Origin: Bacillota bacterium
Lineage (GTDB): Bacteria; Bacillota; Clostridia; Lutisporales; Lutisporaceae
Assembly (NCBI GenBank): GCA_023230985.1
Contig: JALNWH010000061.1
Span: 1 to 11,212, forward strand
DNA length: 11,212 nt
Direction of reading: 5' to 3'
The translations under genes and the position numbers were made by a program. Numbering within the stretch: position 1 is the first letter of the stretch; the number at the start of each line of letters is the position of its first letter. Below the pieces are notes generated by a model that worked only from the letters and a program-made list of their open reading frames with translations, had not been told where the DNA came from and did no database searches. Below, one piece after another: positions 8,013 to 11,212 of the stretch.

Positions 8013-9551
8013 TTAATTCCTAATAGTATTCTTTATTTTGAACAACACTGTTTTTTTTATTCTATCTCGAAAATATTTTTCTAGTCCAACATAATACATT
8101 GTTATCAAACAAATCACCACACTTAGCACAATAGAGATCATTGAATATATTAAACCTTCCGGTAGTGTTCGGTGAATTAAATAAGAAGGCAAAATAGAAA
8201 TAAATCCTACCATCACAACAGGTATTATAACTTGTTTAATATAGCGCCGTACTGATAAGCCTATTAAATTTCTAACAATATACAATCTAACGAAGAACAT
8301 CACTATATTAGCTACAATTGCTACTATAAAAACCGAATAGGCAGCCCCACCTAATCTAAGTACTATCCAAGCAACTACAAAGATAGCCATTTGAATCAAA
8401 CCTAAGGACAATTCATATGTTTTCATTCTACCGGGAGCCCTTGCTGCTGTTGTAAGTGGAAGACTTACAGACAATATAACAGATTCAACGATAGAAAGTT
8501 GAGTAAACAAAACAGCATATTGAGGAGGATTTTTCAACCACAAATTCAAAACAGCCTCCATCTCAATCATGAGCGGTAGAGCTAACACCCACATTAGAAA
8601 AAATGTAATTTTGGAGCCGTGAAAGAGCAGGGTAAACATATTTTCTTTTTCACCAGCAGCATAATACTTAATGATTGGTGGATACAAACTTGTATTAAAA
8701 TTTGATGAAAAGATATTAGTTTGACTACTTACATTCAGTGCAACAGCTCGTGCTGCAACTATAACCGGATTAAAAACTTGATTCATCAGGATTGTAACCG
8801 CTTGATTCCTTGTAACTGTAGAAATTTGTCCGAAAAGAGTCCAGCCGGTAAACCCTGTTATCTCTTTAAACATGGGTTTGTCCCAATTAGACAATTTAAA
8901 TCTACAATCTTTGTATTTATAAAAGGCTATCACTGCATAAATCAATGACGTGAATAATGAGACAGCAAATATAAGAATTCCGTACAATTCAAGTTTGTCA
9001 AAAGATATGTAAACCAATAGATATACAATGCCCAATTTTAATATTGCTTCTATGATAGACATATATGCATAAATTTGCATATCCTCGTATGCAATAATCA
9101 ATGCCATGAATGGTGACCTTAGTATGGTCGCGATAAATGTTAATACGGCGAAATGATATACTACACGGGCGGATTCAAATCTTTCGATCGGAATGTGTAA
9201 TTTGTTATTCACATACCAGAGTCCGATTGTTTCCAATAATATCAAAGCTCCTACAGCAATAACCACATAGATTATTAAATTTACCGATAATACTTTATTC
9301 AATCGTTCCTTATCCTTTTGCCCTAAAGCAAAAGCAAAAAATCGCTGCGTAGCCGATGCCATCGTACCACTGAGGAAAGATAATAGAGAGACGATACCAC
9401 CTACTACTGCATAAATCCCATAATCTTCAACTCCAAGCACATCCAATACTACCCTAACTGTATATAGACTTACTAATAAAGTTAGTATCTGTCTAAAATA
9501 CAGCATAAGTGTATTTTTAGCTATTCTCCTATTGTTTTTAGCTATATCCAA
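8013..9551 (-). CDS. wzx: Wzx-type polysaccharide flippase
   Basis: A 512-aa multi-pass inner-membrane protein with roughly 12-14 hydrophobic segments, of the MOP superfamily. These proteins move lipid-linked repeat units from the cytoplasmic to the periplasmic face. Typical landmarks are NNRRIAKNTLMLYFRQ (6-21), RVVLDVLGVEDYGIYAVVGG (33-52), ASATQRFFAFALG (65-77) and SPFMALIIAYEDM (146-158). The start at 9551 is TTG: an in-frame TAG lies five codons upstream and the next ATG is at codon 16, inside conserved sequence, so TTG is the best choice. No Shine-Dalgarno is visible. It is the first gene of the tightly packed series and follows a long leader region. Its stop is 1 nt before the SDR start. 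Confidence in the family is high; the substrate is unknown. Confidence 0.92.
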   Translation of the reverse strand: MDIAKNNRRIAKNTLMLYFRQILTLLVSLYTVRVVLDVLGVEDYGIYAVVGGIVSLLSFLSGTMASATQRFFAFALGQKDKERLNKVLSVNLIIYVVIAVGALILLETIGLWYVNNKLHIPIERFESARVVYHFAVLTFIATILRSPFMALIIAYEDMQIYAYMSIIEAILKLGIVYLLVYISFDKLELYGILIFAVSLFTSLIYAVIAFYKYKDCRFKLSNWDKPMFKEITGFTGWTLFGQISTVTRNQAVTILMNQVFNPVIVAARAVALNVSSQTNIFSSNFNTSLYPPIIKYYAAGEKENMFTLLFHGSKITFFLMWVLALPLMIEMEAVLNLWLKNPPQYAVLFTQLSIVESVILSVSLPLTTAARAPGRMKTYELSLGLIQMAIFVVAWIVLRLGGAAYSVFIVAIVANIVMFFVRLYIVRNLIGLSVRRYIKQVIIPVVMVGFISILPSYLIHRTLPEGLIYSMISIVLSVVICLITMYYVGLEKYFRDRIKKTVLFKIKNTIRN

Positions 9552-9591
9552 CTTGGTTTTATTCTATAATTTTTGAGTAATATGTGTGCAG

Positions 9592-9707
9592 TTCATTTTC
9601 AAAAACACCTCCCAAAACTTATACTCCTTTTCCCTTCATTCCTATTTCTCACAACCCTAAACAACCCAACACACTTCTTCACCATTCCCATATCATACAC
9701 TTATATA
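9592..9707 (-). other. 116-nt tract lacking C on the transcribed (minus) strand
   Basis: The plus strand has no G from 9592 to 9707, and by hand count about 41 of the 116 bases are C. An RNA read toward the flippase would therefore contain no C, could form no G-C pairs within itself, and would be G/A/U only. It ends about 40 nt before the flippase start. The function is unknown; a leader or antitermination region is one possibility. Confidence 0.6.
9599..9691 (-). CDS. Possible 30-aa basic leader peptide inside the C-free tract
   Basis: ATG at 9691 opens 30 codons ending at TGA 9599-9601, 47 nt before the flippase TTG. The product begins MGMVKKCVGLFRVV and ends GKRSISFGRCF. It is rich in Lys and Arg and has no acidic residue except one Glu. 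It lies wholly within the C-free tract, so its codon choice is dictated by that composition, and no ribosome site is visible. It could be a leader peptide or a chance frame. I do not recognise it as an established family. Confidence 0.2.
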   Translation of the reverse strand: MGMVKKCVGLFRVVRNRNEGKRSISFGRCF

Positions 9708-9869
9708 GCGGATTTTCATCAGCAAAGACAAGGATATCATTTTGCTAATTAGTTTAGACTTATAGGGCGTTTGGAAATTCATATTTCTTAAACCATACAT
9801 CTCAACAACGTTAGAAATGCGTAATTATGACCTGCAGCTCATATTTTTCCATATGTACTTAAAAACATG

Positions 9870-9877
9870 CAAATGTA
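9870..9877 (-). promoter_or_regulatory. Weak -7-like promoter element upstream of the flippase operon
   Basis: The minus strand reads TACATTTG here, an exact match to the Bacteroidales -7 pattern TAnnTTTG. No TTTG is found at the usual 19-21 nt further upstream; the nearest one is only 2 nt away. If used, it would give a leader of roughly 300 nt that includes the C-free tract. Confidence 0.2.
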
Positions 9878-10000
9878 ATCAAAAAAATGCTTGTTTGCTA
9901 TATTGTTTGTGGTTTATATAATCAAGATGTATAACACGCGTATTGACCATTGATTTATATAACGGAGGAATGGGGGAAATGTTTTGAATTGCGGGCTACG

Positions 10001-10051
10001 AGTTCATAAAGTTAGAAAGTTTATAAAGTTAGAAAGTTCATAAAGTTAGAA
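10001..10051. repeat. Three tandem copies of a 17-bp unit
   Basis: The unit agttcataaagttagaa occurs at 10001-10017, 10018-10034 (one c-to-t change) and 10035-10051. Within it the hexamer aaagtt recurs at 10008, 10016, 10025, 10033 and 10042, with alternating 8- and 9-nt steps, and degenerates at 10050. The array is just beyond the doubtful ORF and about 450 nt upstream of the flippase. The copies are too short and lack spacers, so it is not a CRISPR. Copy number may vary between strains. Confidence 0.9.
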
Positions 10052-10300
10052 AGCGGTGCTCTGAGCGGGTTGTGGGTTCGCACGGATTCGCACTGATGAT
10101 TTCTCGTAAATCAGATTTGCCCTGTTGCTTTGTTTTTTTCTATTCATATATGCGTAGTTTACTAAGATGTAAAAATAAGAAAACGTTTTTTGCGTAACGA
10201 ACTGCTTTAGTTTTGTATATATTTCTTTGTTTACCTTTTCGTTTCCCTTACTAAATCTCGTATGTTCATAACAAACTGATTTCCAAAATTGGTTCGTCAA
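10046..10300 (-). other. Doubtful 84-codon ORF
   Basis: The frame begins with TTG at 10300, and its only ATG lies about 50 codons in (MNRKKQS). It ends within the tandem repeat. The translation is polar and mixed (MTNQFWKSVCYEH... to ...RANPQPAQSTAF) with no recognisable domain. Its last ~20 codons cross a G-rich segment with an internal near-repeat, which looks like intergenic repeat DNA rather than coding sequence. I think it is probably not a gene, or is at most a remnant. Confidence 0.15.
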
Positions 10301-10337
10301 AGCAAAAAGTAAAGTGTAATATAAAAAATCGCTATAG

Positions 10338-10940
10338 TCACTTCATTTCCATTGCAATATTTCTAAAATGTTTATTTTTCTGCTTGACAAAACTATCCAC
10401 TGAAAGTGTATATACTTTATGGTAACAATCTTCAACAGTTATTCTAACACCTTCCGGATTTAAAAGACATTCCTTATCCAAACCTCCAATTGCTATATAT
10501 CTTGTCAAAGGATTATTACGTTCAATTACAGCATCAGTGAAACTATTAAGATATGCTACTTTATTGATACCATAAATCGCTTGATATTCAATTGGAAGAT
10601 CACAAGCAATAGTGTCAGACATAACAGTTAAAACTTGCCCTTTAGTCCAAATATTATTTTTTTTAATTTCTACAGATATTGTTTCAAAATAGAGAAATGC
10701 ACTTTTTTTTGTCGAATTTGAAATTCGAAGAAGTATTGATAAAACTAAACCTGTTTTAGTATTCTGACCATGCCAATAAAAAGGTGCAAAAAGCTTTAAC
10801 TTTGGCTTTCTGTTGGTCCATATTTCACATATTGATATACAGCCTCCAATCAACCCAACAATACCTCCACAGATTCCAATCATTGTGAAAACAACTGAAT
10901 TCAGAATCTGTTGCAATTGAATAATACATGTATTTGTCAT
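10338..10940 (-). CDS. Unrecognised 200-aa protein with N-terminal membrane anchor
   Basis: ATG at 10940 opens a 200-codon frame. Residues 15-39 (SVVFTMIGICGGIVGLIGGCISICE) form one Gly-rich membrane helix without a signal-peptidase or lipoprotein site. It is followed by the basic stretch WTNRKPKLK, which by the positive-inside rule puts the rest in the cytoplasm. The remainder (about 48-182) alternates hydrophobic and polar residues as a beta-sandwich-like domain would (LVLSILLRISNSTKKSAFLY; GVRITVEDCYHKVYTLSVD). I do not recognise the family. It is divided from the polysaccharide genes by nearly 790 bases and is probably a separate transcription unit. No clear hairpin terminator follows it. 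Confidence 0.65.
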   Translation of the reverse strand: MTNTCIIQLQQILNSVVFTMIGICGGIVGLIGGCISICEIWTNRKPKLKLFAPFYWHGQNTKTGLVLSILLRISNSTKKSAFLYFETISVEIKKNNIWTKGQVLTVMSDTIACDLPIEYQAIYGINKVAYLNSFTDAVIERNNPLTRYIAIGGLDKECLLNPEGVRITVEDCYHKVYTLSVDSFVKQKNKHFRNIAMEMK

Positions 10941-11212
10941 ATTTGTATTTTTAGGGGTAGCTATTAAGGGTTCAATAAGAATAAAAGATCATTTATCTAA
11001 TAGAATAATTTAAACGTTATAATCATGGACTTTATTGAGGGATAATAATTTTTCACACTCAAAGAAATATATATTTATATCTGTAAATTCTTAAATCAAT
11101 TCTCTCTTTCAATTTTCTTCCATTAGAACAACTTAATCTATTTATAAGCCATGAACATTCATTGATTCATCTTAATTCTTGTTTTAATATCCATCTTTAC
11201 AAGTTCATATAC
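10941..11212. other. AT-rich upstream region with no supported gene
   Basis: This 272-nt stretch precedes the membrane-anchored protein. It holds no ORF of useful length. A minus-strand frame open from the window edge ends with TGA at 11159-11161 after 17 codons (VYELVKMDIKTRIKMNQ); it could be the end of a gene outside the window but is too short to claim. A TATATTTC sequence (minus strand, 11071-11064) resembles a -7 element without a partner TTTG at the right distance. Confidence 0.4.

Larger units (their letters stand above)
9552..10337. other. Long non-coding or degenerate interval upstream of the flippase operon
   Basis: No convincing gene lies in this interval. From the flippase outward it holds a tract without G on the plus strand (9592-9707), unremarkable AT-rich DNA with one promoter-like TACATTTG (minus strand, 9877-9870), a 17-bp tandem triplication (10001-10051), a G-rich segment with the near-repeat 'ttcgcacg/ttcgcact' (10077-10094), and a doubtful ORF (10046-10300). 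No tRNA, clear hairpin terminator or transposase was found. It separates the polysaccharide genes from an unrelated-looking gene and so probably marks a boundary of the module. Confidence 0.5.

Noticed and set aside
10001..10051. Tandem repeat considered as a CRISPR array
   Set aside because: The 17-bp units abut directly with no spacers, and no cas genes are present.
10060..10100. Sequence 'gggttcgcacg' considered as the T-arm of a tRNA
   Set aside because: No matching acceptor, D or anticodon stem could be built around it on either strand.
10180..10189. Perfect palindrome aaaacgtttt considered as a terminator or operator
   Set aside because: It has no loop and no G/C-rich stem, and a 10-bp A/T palindrome is easily chance in this DNA.
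10310..10337. TTTTTT run after the 200-aa gene considered as an intrinsic terminator
   Set aside because: No stable hairpin precedes it; only the short self-complementary CTATAG is present.
9552..10337. Invertible promoter with flanking inverted repeats, as in Bacteroides capsule loci
   Set aside because: No pair of long inverted repeats bracketing the promoter-like element was found by eye, and no invertase gene is present.
11159..11212. 17-codon open end on the minus strand as the C-terminus of an upstream gene
   Set aside because: Too short to distinguish from chance and no motif is visible.

Overview
The window looks like part of a surface-polysaccharide (capsule or exopolysaccharide) locus from a member of the Bacteroidota, most likely Bacteroidales (Bacteroides or Parabacteroides type). 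The reasons are: AT-rich DNA, almost no Shine-Dalgarno sequences, one good match to the Bacteroidales promoter pattern (TTTG, about 20 nt, TAnnTTTG), and a Wzx flippase, EpsG-type polymerase and glycosyltransferases typical of such loci. The genus is inferred, not shown.

Every supported gene lies on the minus strand, so the locus reads from high to low coordinates. At the right (10338-10940) is an unrecognised membrane-anchored protein that does not look like a polysaccharide enzyme. A stretch of nearly 790 bases (9552-10337) without a convincing gene follows. It holds a doubtful 84-codon ORF, a 17-bp tandem triplication, a weak promoter candidate, and a 116-nt tract with no G on the plus strand (no C in the predicted transcript) that contains a 30-codon basic mini-ORF.

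From 9551 down to 1 runs a tight gene series: Wzx flippase, extended SDR (NAD-dependent epimerase/dehydratase-like), MenD-like thiamine diphosphate enzyme, polysaccharide pyruvyl transferase, a small two-helix membrane ORF that appears frameshifted, a GT4-type glycosyltransferase, a beta-propeller protein recalling oligogalacturonate lyase, a second GT4-type glycosyltransferase, and the N-terminal third or so of an EpsG-family Wzy polymerase cut by the window edge. Junctions are 1-14 nt or overlap by 4, 8 or 20 nt, as expected of one operon. A possible internal promoter sits just before the first glycosyltransferase.

The likely scheme is a Wzx/Wzy pathway. The SDR and ThDP enzyme make or modify an unusual nucleotide sugar or acidic substituent. 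The glycosyltransferases assemble the repeat unit on a lipid carrier, the pyruvyl transferase may add a pyruvate ketal, Wzx flips the unit and the EpsG-like protein polymerises it. The propeller's role is unknown. The initiating phosphosugar transferase, the export machinery and the usual UpxY/UpxZ regulators are not in this window.
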